A stretch of DNA of 64,000 nt from Halorubrum trapanicum (lineage in GTDB: Archaea > Halobacteriota > Halobacteria > Halobacteriales > Haloferacaceae): positions 1 through 64,000 of the forward strand of contig NZ_JAGGKE010000002.1 in assembly GCF_017873555.1 (NCBI RefSeq), written 5' to 3'. The position numbers were made by a program, and so were the translations under genes. Below, in pieces: positions 9,597 to 17,940 of the stretch. The notes beneath the pieces were generated by a model, which saw nothing but the letters and a program-made list of their open reading frames with translations, ran no database searches and was not told the origin of the DNA. Positions within the stretch are counted from its first letter, which is position 1, and each line of letters opens with the position of its first letter.

Positions 9597-10034
9597 TCAG
9601 TCGCCGTCGCCGCCGTCCGCATCGACCCCGATCACGACGCCAGACCGGATCTCCAGCGCGGTGTCGAACTCCGTCCGTCGACCGCTCCCGGACCCGATCC
9701 GTTCGACGGCGGCCTCGTGGGCGCGGGCCACCGCGTCGCGCTCGCGCTCGGAGAGCCCGACGCGGTCGCCGACCGCCTCCCAGTGGTCGGGTTCGACGAG
9801 GAACGCCTCGCGGTCCGCCTCGACCGCGATCCGCTCGTAGCGCCGACGGTACGCGTCGATCCTGGGGCCGAGGTCGGCCTGAACGCGCGCGAGCAACTTC
9901 GGAACGCGCGCGGCCGGCACGCTCGCGAGCGCGGCGGTCTTCACCAGCGCGGTCCCCTCGATCGGATACGGGCCCGGGTCCTGCTCGGCGCCGTCCCCGC
10001 CTCCACGGGTCCCGCTGTCGGCGTCGTCGGACAT
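9597..10034 (-). CDS. Conserved haloarchaeal hypothetical protein
   Basis: 145 residues, acidic, without membrane segments or recognised motifs. The central part (KTAALASVPAARVPKLLARV, then RIDAYRRRYERIAVEADREA) looks helical; the C-terminal part has FDTALEIRSGVVIGVDADGG. The ATG at 10034 overlaps the stop of the upstream SAMP/MoaD-like gene (TGATG), so the two are translationally coupled and probably work together or share regulation. A GTG one codon upstream is an alternative start. The function is unknown. Confidence 0.72.
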   Translation of the reverse strand: MSDDADSGTRGGGDGAEQDPGPYPIEGTALVKTAALASVPAARVPKLLARVQADLGPRIDAYRRRYERIAVEADREAFLVEPDHWEAVGDRVGLSERERDAVARAHEAAVERIGSGSGRRTEFDTALEIRSGVVIGVDADGGDGD

Positions 10035-10672
10035 CACCCGCCGGCGCGCATGGCTTTTTGCTTGTACTTCGGAAGCAGGTCGGCGAGCGCGTCGGGGTCG
10101 CCAGCGAACTCGGCGGTCACTTCCGTGATCCTGATGGCGGCCGCGGCGGTCACCTTCTCGGCGCTGAGGGTCGCGCGCCAGCCGTCGCCCTCCACGCGGG
10201 TCGCCTCCGCGGGGTCGTCGGTCCCCACCAGTTCGCCGCCCAAGTTCCGGAGGTAGTGGGCCGCGAGCCGACGCGAGATACCGCGGTACGCCACCGTCTT
10301 GCGCTCCCAGCCGTCCTCCGCGGGCGGGAGGTCGGTCGCGTCCGCCTTCGCGTCGCCGCCGGCCTTCTCCGCCGCAGCCGACCCGTCGTCTCCCGCGCCC
10401 CCCGCGACCGGCGGGAACACGGAGAGCCGGTCGCCGTCCGCCATCGGCGTGTCGAGGCCGTCGAGGTGGAGCACCTCGCGGCCGTTCTTCAGGACGTTGA
10501 TCTGCGGCGCGAGGTCGCCGTCGACGATCAGTCGACCCTCCATCCCCTCGTACTCCGACTCCAGCTCGCGAAGCACGTCGCCGACGGTGGAGCCGTCGGC
10601 GAACTCCGCGTTCACCGTCTTCCCGCCGGCGGCCTCGCGAAACGTCGCGAAGAACCGCAGTTCCAGTTCCAT
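10034..10672 (-). CDS. SAMP/MoaD-like ubiquitin-fold protein with extra C-terminal domain
   Basis: 212 residues. Residues 1-92 form a MoaD/ThiS/SAMP beta-grasp domain: MELELRFFATFREAAGGKTV, VGDVLRELESEYEGMEGRL, INVLKNGREVLHL, ending in SVFPPVAGG. The Gly-Gly at 91-92 is where MoaD and SAMP proteins normally end. Here an acidic linker and a second domain (about 115-212) follow, and the protein itself also ends in Gly-Gly (KAMRAGG). MoaD-type proteins carry sulfur for molybdopterin or tRNA thiolation, and SAMPs are conjugated to lysines in haloarchaea. Which role applies here depends on whether either diglycine is activated. A long MoaD-like form with a C-terminal extension occurs in haloarchaea, but I cannot assign its job. 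Confidence 0.8.
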   Translation of the reverse strand: MELELRFFATFREAAGGKTVNAEFADGSTVGDVLRELESEYEGMEGRLIVDGDLAPQINVLKNGREVLHLDGLDTPMADGDRLSVFPPVAGGAGDDGSAAAEKAGGDAKADATDLPPAEDGWERKTVAYRGISRRLAAHYLRNLGGELVGTDDPAEATRVEGDGWRATLSAEKVTAAAAIRITEVTAEFAGDPDALADLLPKYKQKAMRAGG

Positions 10673-10764
10673 ACCAGTACGTCGGGTCGCGGCGGCTTAA
10701 AAGCGGCCGACCGCGGAACGCGATACGACGGCTGACCGCGGCCGGGGAGCCGGCGCGTCGCCGA

Positions 10765-11148
10765 TTACAGATCTGAGAGCCGGATTCCGTCTTCGACCAG
10801 CCGGAAGTTCCGCTCGCGGTCGAGGTCGTCGGCGAGCCACTCGTGGTCGTACAGCTGACCGATCAGTTCGAGGTAGAGGTTCCGCCACGCGATGGCGTAG
10901 ATGGGCGACTGCCCCCACGCGCGCAGCTCCGGGACGAACTCGTGGTAGGTGCTCGCCTGCGTCTCCATGCGCTCGACCGCGTCGGCGACGACCTCGGCCG
11001 CCTCGTCCGGGTCCGCCTCGTCGAGCGCGTCGTTCAGCCGCGACTGGATCCCCGCGATGGCGCGTCGCATGTCGCGTTCGGCGGTCCCCTCCTCCTCCGG
11101 AAGCGACTCGACGACGCCCTTCGGCACGCCGAGTTCGATCTCTGGCAT
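10765..11148 (-). CDS. Conserved haloarchaeal hypothetical protein, helical
   Basis: 127 residues starting MPEIELGVPKGVVESLPEEE. The ATG at 11148 is supported by an AGGTGATC ribosome-binding sequence 5-12 bases upstream; the longer frame begins before it. The protein is almost entirely predicted helix, acidic, with aromatic-rich blocks YHEFVPELRAWGQSPIYAIA and WRNLYLELIGQLYDHEWLAD. There is no membrane segment and no catalytic motif that I recognise. It stands alone between the MoaD-like operon and the PhoU-type gene, reading the same way. Confidence 0.72.
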   Translation of the reverse strand: MPEIELGVPKGVVESLPEEEGTAERDMRRAIAGIQSRLNDALDEADPDEAAEVVADAVERMETQASTYHEFVPELRAWGQSPIYAIAWRNLYLELIGQLYDHEWLADDLDRERNFRLVEDGIRLSDL

Positions 11149-11222
11149 GCGATCACCTCGGAGGAGCGCGGGCAAAAAACCCGTTCACCCGGCGGCGAAA
11201 TCCGCGGCGAACCGGACTCCAG

Positions 11223-12221
11223 TTACGGCGTCGGCGCGGCCTTCTGAAGCGCCGTCTCCGCGATATTTCCGCCGTAGTCTGCCGACCGGAGGACGGAGTC
11301 GACGACCAGCCCGAGCAGCTGCGCCCGCGTCGGGTCGAGGTCGCGGAGGAGTTCGTCGATGGAGCGGACGCGCTCGTCGATCGCTCGTACGCTGGTCCGC
11401 GCCTCGTTTGCCCGGCGCGTCGCCGCATCGGTGTCGTCGTCGAACAGCGCGTCCATCGCCGTGTCGATCACGTCGGCGGCGTCCCCGTGGAGGTCGCTGA
11501 CGGCCTCGACGACCTCGTCTGGCAGGGGTTCGTCGATGTTGAGCGTCAGGTGCGCGATCTTCGTCGCGTGGTCGCCGATCCGCTCTAACTGCCTCGCGCT
11601 GGAGTGGTAGTCGAAACACTCCTCGCGCGGAAGTCCCAGCTCTTCGGCGGCCTTCGGCGTCCGCAGCGTGGCGCGGAAGATCCGCGAGACGACGAGCCAC
11701 AGTCGGTCGAGGTCGTCGTCGCGGCCGATCACGTCGCGCGCGAGGTCGTGGTCGCGCTCCGCGAGCGCGGTGATCGCGTCGTCGAGCATCGAAAGCGAGA
11801 TCAGCCGCATCCGCGTGACCGCGTTGTGGATCGAAAGCTCCGAGGAGTCGAGCAAGTCCTGGACGACGACGCGGTCGCGAGTCTCCTCTAACACCTCCAG
11901 GCCGACGAGGCTCTGGACCGCGTCGCGGATCGTCGAGCGCTGCTCGGTGGTGATCTCCGCGGCCTCCAGTTCGATGACGTCGAAGCCGCTGACGTACATC
12001 GTCGTCACCGCCCGGCGGAGCGCCTGCCCGGTCAGGTCCGCGATGTCGAGCGTCCCCCGTGTCCGCTCCGAGTCGGATCTGGGCGTGAGAAACAGCGAGT
12101 CGCCGTCCGGGTGGAACTCGATTTCCGTCCCAGCCTCGACGTCGTTGTCGGTCGCCCACGTCTTCGGAATCGAGACCGTGTACGTCGAACCGCCGGTGAC
12201 CTGGACCTTCCGCGTTTCCAT
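11223..12221 (-). CDS. PhoU-type regulator with N-terminal AbrB/SpoVT domain
   Basis: 332 residues. The first about 45 (METRKVQVTGGSTYTVSIPK, then TWATDNDVEAGTEIEF) are an AbrB/SpoVT-like swapped-hairpin DNA-binding domain. The rest comprises two PhoU-like three-helix repeats with the acidic metal-ligand pattern (ERDHDLARDVIGRDDDLDRL and QLERIGDHATKIAHL). Haloarchaeal proteins of this layout are phosphate-uptake regulators. No pst or phosphatase genes lie beside it here, so the target is not shown. The start at 12221 follows an AGAGGGGTTGAT ribosome-binding stretch. An AATATATA element at 12261-12268 would start a transcript about 17 bases before the ATG. Confidence 0.88.
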   Translation of the reverse strand: METRKVQVTGGSTYTVSIPKTWATDNDVEAGTEIEFHPDGDSLFLTPRSDSERTRGTLDIADLTGQALRRAVTTMYVSGFDVIELEAAEITTEQRSTIRDAVQSLVGLEVLEETRDRVVVQDLLDSSELSIHNAVTRMRLISLSMLDDAITALAERDHDLARDVIGRDDDLDRLWLVVSRIFRATLRTPKAAEELGLPREECFDYHSSARQLERIGDHATKIAHLTLNIDEPLPDEVVEAVSDLHGDAADVIDTAMDALFDDDTDAATRRANEARTSVRAIDERVRSIDELLRDLDPTRAQLLGLVVDSVLRSADYGGNIAETALQKAAPTP

Positions 12222-12413
12222 ATCAACCCCTCTGGAGCGGATCACCTTAATTTTGATCAAAATATATACCTCGGTACAGCCTCCGTTCCGGGCGGAGTAC
12301 TCGGGATTCACCGAGCTGTCACTCGATGTCGGCGATATCTGGCGGCTGAGGGCCGGCAGAAGGAGTCTAATTATATAGAAATATATAGAAAGGGGTTTTG
12401 CCTACCGATCCGC
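12222..12413 (-). promoter_or_regulatory. Intergenic region with phoU-type promoter
   Basis: 192 bp, A+T-richer than its surroundings. TATATATT (12261-12268, minus) is the likely TATA box for the gene below. Next to it, TTTTGATCAAAAT (about 12250-12263) is a near-palindrome that could be an operator. A second A+T-rich block (TATATATTTCTATATAATT on the minus strand, about 12370-12390) lies just behind the dehydrogenase stop, preceded by a C-run and T-run that could end that transcript. Confidence 0.5.
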
Positions 12414-13361
12414 TCACACCACCCGGTTTCGCAGGTCGTCGCCGGCGTCCAGGCGCGCGACGTTGTCCGCGAGGATGTCCGCGACGCGCTCGTAGTACTC
12501 GGGCGTGTGGCCGGCGTTGTGCGGCGTGATCGTCGCGTTCGATAGCCCCCACAGCGGGTGGTCCTCCGGAAGCGGCTCGGGGTCGGTGACGTCGAGCGCC
12601 GCGCCGCGGATGCGGTTGTTTCGGAGCTCCGTCACCAAGGCGTCGGTGTCGACGACCGGGCCGCGGGCGATGTTGACCAGAACCGCGTCGGGCCGCATCG
12701 TCCGGAGCGCGTCCGCGTCGACTAGCCCCCGCGTCGCGTCCGTGAGCGGGCACGCCAACACGACGTACTCCGCGTCGGTGACGGCCTCGTGGAACTCGTC
12801 GAACCCGTACACCTCGTCGGTCGGCCCGCCCTTCTCGGGGGAGTAGCGGACGCCGACCGTCTCGACGTCGAACGACTCCAGCCGGTCGACGACCGCCCGC
12901 CCGATGGCCCCGAGCCCGACCACGGCGACCGTCGAGCCGTACACCTCCGTCGTCTCGTAGGTGCGCCACTCGCGGCGGGACTGCTGGCGGTACGCCCGAT
13001 GGAACTGCCGCGCGTGCGCGATCATCGACCCGACGACGTGCTCGGCGATGTTCGGCCCGTGGACGCCCGACGCGTTCGTCACGGCGACCCCGTGGTCGGC
13101 GAGCAGGTCCCGCGGGAGGTGTCCCGTGCCGGCGAACACGCAGGCGAAAAGCTCCAGCGCCTCGGCGGCGTCGAGCAGCTCCTCGTCGATGTTGAGACCG
13201 ACGGCGACTCGGGCGCCCCGGATCAGGTCGCGCTCTTCCGCCGGCGTCCGCGCCCGCGCCACCTCGGTCCCGGGGAGTCGCTCGCGGATCGCGTTCGCCA
13301 GTTCGTCGGGACCGAGTCCGTGGATGGTCTGCCGAAGCACCAGAACGTCGGGATCGCTCAT
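12414..13361 (-). CDS. D-2-hydroxyacid dehydrogenase
   Basis: 315 residues of the NAD-dependent D-isomer 2-hydroxyacid dehydrogenase family. The Rossmann motif VAVVGLGAIGRAVVDRL (GxGxxG) sits near residue 143. The catalytic triad is visible as Arg in NIARGPVVDTDALV, Glu in DVTDPEPLPEDHPLW and His in TPHNAGHT. The upstream catalytic-domain loop is NASGVHGPNIAEHVVG. The substrate (glyoxylate, hydroxypyruvate, phosphoglycerate or another) cannot be fixed by sequence; no ACT domain is present, so it is not the usual long phosphoglycerate dehydrogenase. It stands alone, 78 bp after the cystathionine synthase gene on the same strand. Confidence 0.9.
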   Translation of the reverse strand: MSDPDVLVLRQTIHGLGPDELANAIRERLPGTEVARARTPAEERDLIRGARVAVGLNIDEELLDAAEALELFACVFAGTGHLPRDLLADHGVAVTNASGVHGPNIAEHVVGSMIAHARQFHRAYRQQSRREWRTYETTEVYGSTVAVVGLGAIGRAVVDRLESFDVETVGVRYSPEKGGPTDEVYGFDEFHEAVTDAEYVVLACPLTDATRGLVDADALRTMRPDAVLVNIARGPVVDTDALVTELRNNRIRGAALDVTDPEPLPEDHPLWGLSNATITPHNAGHTPEYYERVADILADNVARLDAGDDLRNRVV

Positions 13362-13439
13362 GAGGGCAGTCTCGTCGGAACCGATAAAAATGGTGTCAGT
13401 CGACCGGCGCTGGACGCGACCCCTAAGCGGACGAGCGGT

Positions 13440-14633
13440 CTACGACAGCGCGGCGTCGAACGCCGCCCGGAGGTCGGCCTTCATGTCGTCGACGTGTTCG
13501 ATCCCCACGGACACCCGGATGAGCCCGTCGGTGAGACCGGCCGCGATCCGCTCCTCCCGCGGAATGGCGGCGTGGGTCATCGCGGCCGGCTGCTCGATCA
13601 GGCTCTCGACGCCGCCGAGCGACTCCGCGAGCGTGAACACCTCGGTCTCGCTCACGACCGTCGACGCCTCTTCGAGGGTGCCGTCCAGTTCGAAGGAGAG
13701 CATGCCGCCGAAGTCGTCCATCTGCTCGGCCGCCAGCTCGTGGTCCGGGTGGCTCTCTAAGCCGGGGTAGTAGACGCGTTCGACCGCGTCGTGGCCCTCC
13801 AGCCACTCGGCGAGCGCCATCGCGTTCTCGCAGTGGCGGTCCATCCGGACCGGGAGCGTCTTCGTCCCGCGGAGCACGAGAAACGCGTCGAACGGGCCGG
13901 GCGTCGCGCCGACCGAGTTCTGGTAGAAGCCGAGCCGCTCGTCCAGCTCCTCGTCGTCCACGATGAGGGCGCCGCCGATGGTGTCCGAGTGGCCGCCGAG
14001 GTACTTCGTCAGCGACTGGGAGACGACATCCGCGCCGTGTTCGAGCGGGCGCTGAAGGTACGGCGTCGCGAAGGTGTTGTCGACCGCACAGAGCGCGTCG
14101 CCCTCGTGGGCGATGTCGGCGAGCGCGCCGATGTCGTTGACGTTCATCAGGGGGTTCGTCGGCGTCTCGACCCACACCAGCTCCGTCTCCTCGCGCATCG
14201 CGTCCCGGACCGCGTCGTGGTCGGTGGTGTCGACGAAGCTGGTCTCGATGTCGTACTCGTCGTACACCTGGGTCAAGATCCGGTGGGTGCCGCCGTACAC
14301 GTCGTCACCGGCGACGACGTGGTCGCCCGCGGACAGCAGGTTGAGGACGGTGTTGATCGCGCCCATCCCCGAGGAGAAACAGCGGGCGTGGCTGCCCGAC
14401 TCCAGCGAGGCGAGGTTCGCTTCGAGGTCGGTGCGCGTCGGGTTTCCGGTCCGGCTGTACTCGTAGCCGCGGTGGTCGCCCGGCGCGTCCTGCTCGTACG
14501 TGGAGTTCGCGTGGATCGGCGTCATCAGCGCCCCCGTCTCCGGGTCCGGCTCCTGTCCGGCGTGGATCGCGCGGGTCTCGAAGCGGCGGTCGTCGGCGCT
14601 CTCGCCGTCGCCGGCGTCAGATCGATCGCTCAT
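13440..14633 (-). CDS. Cystathionine gamma-synthase/lyase family PLP enzyme
   Basis: 397 residues of the Cys/Met metabolism PLP family, acting in transsulfuration between cysteine and homocysteine. Motifs are FETRAIHAG at the N-terminus, YSRTGNPTRTDLEANLASLE, the PLP lysine in SQSLTKYLGGHSD, and VYYPGLESHPDHELA. Sequence alone does not separate the synthase from the gamma-lyase. The ATG at 14633 (MSDRSDAGDGES) is chosen; the frame stays open upstream through tRNA-Glu, which cannot be coding. The tRNA-Glu gene lies 130 bp upstream on the same strand. Confidence 0.92.
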   Translation of the reverse strand: MSDRSDAGDGESADDRRFETRAIHAGQEPDPETGALMTPIHANSTYEQDAPGDHRGYEYSRTGNPTRTDLEANLASLESGSHARCFSSGMGAINTVLNLLSAGDHVVAGDDVYGGTHRILTQVYDEYDIETSFVDTTDHDAVRDAMREETELVWVETPTNPLMNVNDIGALADIAHEGDALCAVDNTFATPYLQRPLEHGADVVSQSLTKYLGGHSDTIGGALIVDDEELDERLGFYQNSVGATPGPFDAFLVLRGTKTLPVRMDRHCENAMALAEWLEGHDAVERVYYPGLESHPDHELAAEQMDDFGGMLSFELDGTLEEASTVVSETEVFTLAESLGGVESLIEQPAAMTHAAIPREERIAAGLTDGLIRVSVGIEHVDDMKADLRAAFDAALS

Positions 14634-14763
14634 AAATAGGTCTCCGTCGCCGAGGCTGGTGATTCTTCCCCTTTGGATCGTCCACGGAAAGGAACGTGCC
14701 GCCCGCGAGACGGAACGGGCCGCCCGCGAGGCGAAGCGCGTCGCTCGCGGTGTGAGAGTGGAT

Positions 14764-14872
14764 GCTCGGTCAGGGATTTGAACCCTGGTCGTCGGCTGAC
14801 TTCCGAACCGGCGCCGAGGGCGCCGCGTCCGCCGAAAGGCCAACATGATTGGCCGGACTACACCAACCGAGC
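14764..14872 (-). tRNA. tRNA-Glu (TTC) with an intron
   Basis: Read on the minus strand the gene has the acceptor stem GCTCGGT/ACCGAGC, the glutamate-type D arm GTGTAGTCCGGCCAATCA, the anticodon stem and loop TTGGC-CTTTCG, then 35 extra bases, then A-GCCGA closing the anticodon stem, and the T arm CAGGG-TTCAAAT-CCCTG. The total is 109 bases, 74 once the insert is removed. Anticodon TTC lies in the CTTTCGA loop. The CCA end is not encoded. The insert position after base 37 is the canonical archaeal intron site. Confidence 0.9.
14798..14832 (-). other. tRNA-Glu intron (about 35 bases)
   Basis: On the minus strand the insert begins GCGGACGCGGCGCCCTCGG and ends GGTTCGGAAGTC, between anticodon-loop positions 37 and 38. 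It contains a strong internal hairpin (GGCGCC...GGCGCC). The exact splice ends are inferred from restoring a normal 7-base anticodon loop and 5-bp stem; a shift of one base is possible. Removal would be by the archaeal splicing endonuclease at a bulge-helix-bulge. Confidence 0.8.
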
Positions 14873-14977
14873 GCGAACGGTGCTTACGTCGGGGACAATT
14901 TAACTCTTCTTAACTCTTCACAGCGTGTGAGGCAAGCGCACGCGAAGAATTCCGCGACGGAGCGCGGAGTCCCGGTG

Positions 14978-15544
14978 CTACTCGTCGACGTCGACCTTCT
15001 CGATCTCGACGGCCTCGCGGGGGTCGTCGTTGCGCCCGGTCGGCACGCCGCCGATCTCCTCGACGACGTCCATCCCGTCGATGACCTGCCCGAAGACGGC
15101 GTGTTTGCCGTCGAGGTGCGGCGTGGCGTCGAGCGTGATGAAGAACTGCGAGCCGTTCGTGTTCGGGCCGGAGTTCGCCATCGAGAGGATTCCGGGGCCG
15201 TCGTGGGTGAGGTCGTCGTGGAACTCGTCGTCGAACTGGTAGCCGGGACCGCCGCGGCCGTTCTCCATCGGGTCGCCGCCCTGGATCATGAAGTCGTCGA
15301 TGACGCGGTGGAAAACGATGCCCTCGTACAGCGAGTCGCCGCGGACCTCACCGGTCTTGGGGTCCTCCCACGTGTTCGTGTCGCGCGCCGGCTCCGCGTC
15401 GGCGGCGGGGTCGTGACGGGCCAGGCCGAGGAAGTTCTCGACCGTCTTCGGCGCGCGGTCGGCGAACAGCTCGACGACGATGTCGCCGTGGTTGGTCTGG
15501 AGCGTCACCTGCGGGTTGTCGGGGTCGGAAACATCTCGTGCCAT
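14978..15544 (-). CDS. Cyclophilin-type peptidyl-prolyl cis-trans isomerase
   Basis: 188 residues. It accelerates cis-trans isomerisation of prolyl bonds during folding, in the cytoplasm (no signal peptide). Cyclophilin landmarks are present: [20 protein letters not shown], the active-site stretch [35 protein letters not shown] and [28 protein letters not shown]. An insertion of about 20 residues ([18 protein letters not shown]) is typical of haloarchaeal cyclophilins. The ATG at 15544 ([11 protein letters not shown]) is used; the frame extends upstream as a shadow of the divergent XapX gene. Confidence 0.94.
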   Translation of the reverse strand: MARDVSDPDNPQVTLQTNHGDIVVELFADRAPKTVENFLGLARHDPAADAEPARDTNTWEDPKTGEVRGDSLYEGIVFHRVIDDFMIQGGDPMENGRGGPGYQFDDEFHDDLTHDGPGILSMANSGPNTNGSQFFITLDATPHLDGKHAVFGQVIDGMDVVEEIGGVPTGRNDDPREAVEIEKVDVDE

Positions 15545-15647
15545 GTCTTCGGGGAGGGACGCGCGTCGGAAAACCCTGCCCATCCGCGAGGGCGGGCCGT
15601 CGGGCGCGAACACCGGTCTTTTAACCGGACGCCGCCGACGCGTCGAC

Positions 15648-15848
15648 ATGAGTTCGACCCCCGTGTTGACCGCCGCGGCGCTCCTCGTCGGGGTGACGGT
15701 CGGCGCGCTGTTCGCGTTCCTCCGCGTCCCGATCCCCGCGCCCCCGGAGCTGCCGGGCGTGATGGCCATCGTCGGAATCTACCTGGGGTTCAAGCTCGTC
15801 GGCTACGCGGGCGTCGGCTTCGACCTGCTCGACGCGCTCGGGCTGTAA
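15648..15848 (+). CDS. XapX-domain small membrane protein
   Basis: 66 residues: [20 protein letters not shown], then [20 protein letters not shown] and [13 protein letters not shown]. Two hydrophobic helices are separated by a Pro-rich loop with the XapX signature ([21 protein letters not shown]). The function of XapX proteins is unknown. The start at 15648 is chosen because the upstream in-frame part is antisense to the cyclophilin gene. It is divergent from cyclophilin by 103 bp; a CTTTTAACC element around 15617-15626 fits a near-leaderless promoter. Confidence 0.85.
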   Translation: MSSTPVLTAAALLVGVTVGALFAFLRVPIPAPPELPGVMAIVGIYLGFKLVGYAGVGFDLLDALGL

Positions 15849-15954
15849 CGCCCGTCGGCCCGATGCTCCCCGGTCCGACGCTCCCCGGCCCGACGCTCTC
15901 CAGCCCGGCTCCCCGGCCGGTATCGTTTTCCACCGGGCGCGAGCAGTGTCGCGT

Positions 15955-16452
15955 ATGTACGACGACATCCTCCTGCCCGTCGCGCCCGGCGGCGAGGCGA
16001 CCGACGCGATCACGCACGCGATCAGTCTCGCCGAGCGATACGACGCGACGGTCCACGTCGTCTCGGCCGCCGACACCGCGGCCGACACGCTCGCGGGGCC
16101 GCAGACCGGTGCGTTCTCCGACCGACTCGCGGACGCGGCCGAAGAGCGCGTGGAAGCGGTGACCGCGGAGCTGGAGGCCGCCGGCGTGGAGGCGGTCGGA
16201 AACGTCGTCCGCGGCGAGCCGCTGGACGTCATCGAGAACGCGGTCGACGACGGCGCCGACATCGTCGTCATGCCGAGCCACACCCGCCGGGGGATCCGCC
16301 GACTCCTCCTCGGTAGCGTGACGGAGAAGGTCATCCGCGTCGCGTCCGTGCCCGTGGTGACGGTTCCGATGGCCGACTCCGAGGAGACGGCCGACGACGC
16401 GAGCGATGTGACGGACGAAAGCGGCGCGGGCGGCGCGTCCGAGGTCCGGTGA
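15955..16452 (+). CDS. Universal stress protein (UspA family)
   Basis: 165 residues with a single Usp fold. It starts MYDDILLPVAPGGEATDAIT; the nucleotide-binding pattern G-x2-R-x9-G-S appears near residue 115 as SHTRRGIRRLLLGSVTEKVI. An acidic tail (ETADDASDVTDESG) follows. A GTG three codons upstream of the ATG at 15955 is an alternative start. Its stop overlaps the start of truA by four bases (GTGA), so the two genes are coupled. The specific stress or partner is unknown. It is one of five Usp genes in the window. Confidence 0.9.
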   Translation: MYDDILLPVAPGGEATDAITHAISLAERYDATVHVVSAADTAADTLAGPQTGAFSDRLADAAEERVEAVTAELEAAGVEAVGNVVRGEPLDVIENAVDDGADIVVMPSHTRRGIRRLLLGSVTEKVIRVASVPVVTVPMADSEETADDASDVTDESGAGGASEVR

Positions 16453-17366
16453 CGGGCGACTCGACCGCGCGGGAGACGGTCACCCGCGCGTTCCGGGTCG
16501 CGTACGACGGCCGGGAGTACGCCGGATTTCAGCGCCAGCCGCACGCCCGCACGGTCGCGGACGCGCTCCTCGACGCGCTCGCCGAACACGGCGTCGTCGA
16601 GCGGGGGGACGGCCCGACCCACGCAACGCCCCCCGACTACGCCGCCGCGGGTCGGACCGACGCGGGGGTCTCGGCGGTGGCCCAGACCGTCGCGTTCGAG
16701 GCGCCGACGTGGCTCACGCCGCGCGCGTTCAACGGCCACCTGCCGGGATCGGTCCGCGTGTGGGCCGCGGCCGACGTCGAGGACGGGTTCCACGCGACGC
16801 ACGACGCGGTCCGACGGACGTACCGATACCACCTCTACGCGCCCGAATCCGGCGAAGGCGATCTCCCTGGCGCCACGTGCCGCGACCCGGAACACGCGGT
16901 CGACGACGACCGGTTCCGCGACGCGCTCGCGCGGTTCGACGGCGAACGCGACTTCCACAACTTGACGACCGACGACGCGGGGACGGTCCGCGACCTCGAC
17001 GCGCGGACGACCCGAGAGGGGGACACGCTCGTCGTCGAACTCGCCGCGGACGGCTTCCCGCGGGCGCTCGTGCGTCGGGTCGTCGCCGCGGCCCGGGCCG
17101 TCGGTCGGGGAACCGCCGACCTCGCGTGGATCGACCGACTGCTCTCGGCCGAGCCGGTCTCGGGGGAGCGCGGCGTCGGTCCGGCGCCCCCGGAACCGCT
17201 CGTGCTCTGGGACGTGACCTACCCCGACGCAGAGTTCGCGGTCGACCCCGAGGCCGCGGAGAGCGCCCGCGTCGCCTTCGGCGAACGACACCGGGACGCC
17301 CGCCACGCCGCGGTCGCCACCGGCGCGGTGCGCGACAGGCTGTCCTCGGCTGTCGAGGAGCGGTAG
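16449..17366 (+). CDS. truA: tRNA pseudouridine(38-40) synthase
   Basis: 305 residues. It converts U38-U40 in the anticodon arm of tRNAs to pseudouridine. The catalytic aspartate is in AAAGRTDAGVSAVAQTVAFE (the GRTDAGVHA signature, here GVSA). Other family features are FRVAYDGREYAGFQRQP at the N-terminus, the FHATHDAVRRTYRYHLY block and FPRALVRRVVAAARAVGRG. The GTG start at 16449 overlaps the Usp stop. The His after the catalytic motif is replaced by Ser, as in some archaeal members. It converges on the regulator at 17397. Confidence 0.93.
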   Translation: MTGDSTARETVTRAFRVAYDGREYAGFQRQPHARTVADALLDALAEHGVVERGDGPTHATPPDYAAAGRTDAGVSAVAQTVAFEAPTWLTPRAFNGHLPGSVRVWAAADVEDGFHATHDAVRRTYRYHLYAPESGEGDLPGATCRDPEHAVDDDRFRDALARFDGERDFHNLTTDDAGTVRDLDARTTREGDTLVVELAADGFPRALVRRVVAAARAVGRGTADLAWIDRLLSAEPVSGERGVGPAPPEPLVLWDVTYPDAEFAVDPEAAESARVAFGERHRDARHAAVATGAVRDRLSSAVEER

Positions 17367-17396
17367 CTCGGATCGCAACGGGGGGACGGTGTGTCC

Positions 17397-17930
17397 TTAG
17401 GCCGCCGATCCGCCCGCCGGCGTCTCCATCCCGTCGACGCGGACCAGCAGGCTGTTGCCGTCGACGTTCGTCGCGTCGACCACGCCCGAGAGCCGCAGGC
17501 CGGTGGCGGGCGTCGGGCCGACCGTCACGCGGTCGCCGGCGTCGAACGGACCGACCGGTCCGCGGATCACGAGCTCGGCACGACACAGCTCCGGATTCGC
17601 GACGCTCGACAGGTCGATCTCAGCGACGGTGACGTCCTCGACGGGGGCGCCCTCGCGCTCGACCGGAGTCGTCACCGCGTCCTTGAGCCGCTCGATGCCG
17701 AGCGTGTCGTACGCGTCGTCGGTGGGGACGTAACCGCCGTCCGGGCCGGCGACTCCCTCGACGAGACCGAGCGTTCGGAGGCTTCCCATCCGGTTCCGCA
17801 CCGTCCCCGGGTTGCGGTCGATGGCGTCGGCTATTTCGTGTCCCTGTACCGGAGCGTCTCGGCCCTCGGAGAGGTTCACGAGCGCGGTGAGCACCCGACT
17901 CTGACTCGAACTCAACTGAATGTCGGACAT
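17397..17930 (-). CDS. Winged-helix (Rrf2-like) regulator with C-terminal domain
   Basis: 177 residues. Residues 8-70 form a winged helix: SRVLTALVNLSEGRDAPVQG, HEIADAIDRNPGTVRNRMGS, LRTLGLVEGV. The C-terminal half (VEDVTVAEIDLSSVANPELC, then VGPFDAGDRVTVGPTPATGL) resembles a small beta-barrel ligand or metal domain; a single Cys lies in PELCRAEL. The ATG at 17930 is used (a TTG two codons upstream is weaker). A TTTATCAAA element at 17952-17960 is correctly spaced for a leaderless transcript and is flanked by an inverted repeat, which suggests autoregulation. The ligand and targets are unknown. Confidence 0.85.
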   Translation of the reverse strand: MSDIQLSSSQSRVLTALVNLSEGRDAPVQGHEIADAIDRNPGTVRNRMGSLRTLGLVEGVAGPDGGYVPTDDAYDTLGIERLKDAVTTPVEREGAPVEDVTVAEIDLSSVANPELCRAELVIRGPVGPFDAGDRVTVGPTPATGLRLSGVVDATNVDGNSLLVRVDGMETPAGGSAA

Positions 17931-17940
17931 AGGCAAACGG

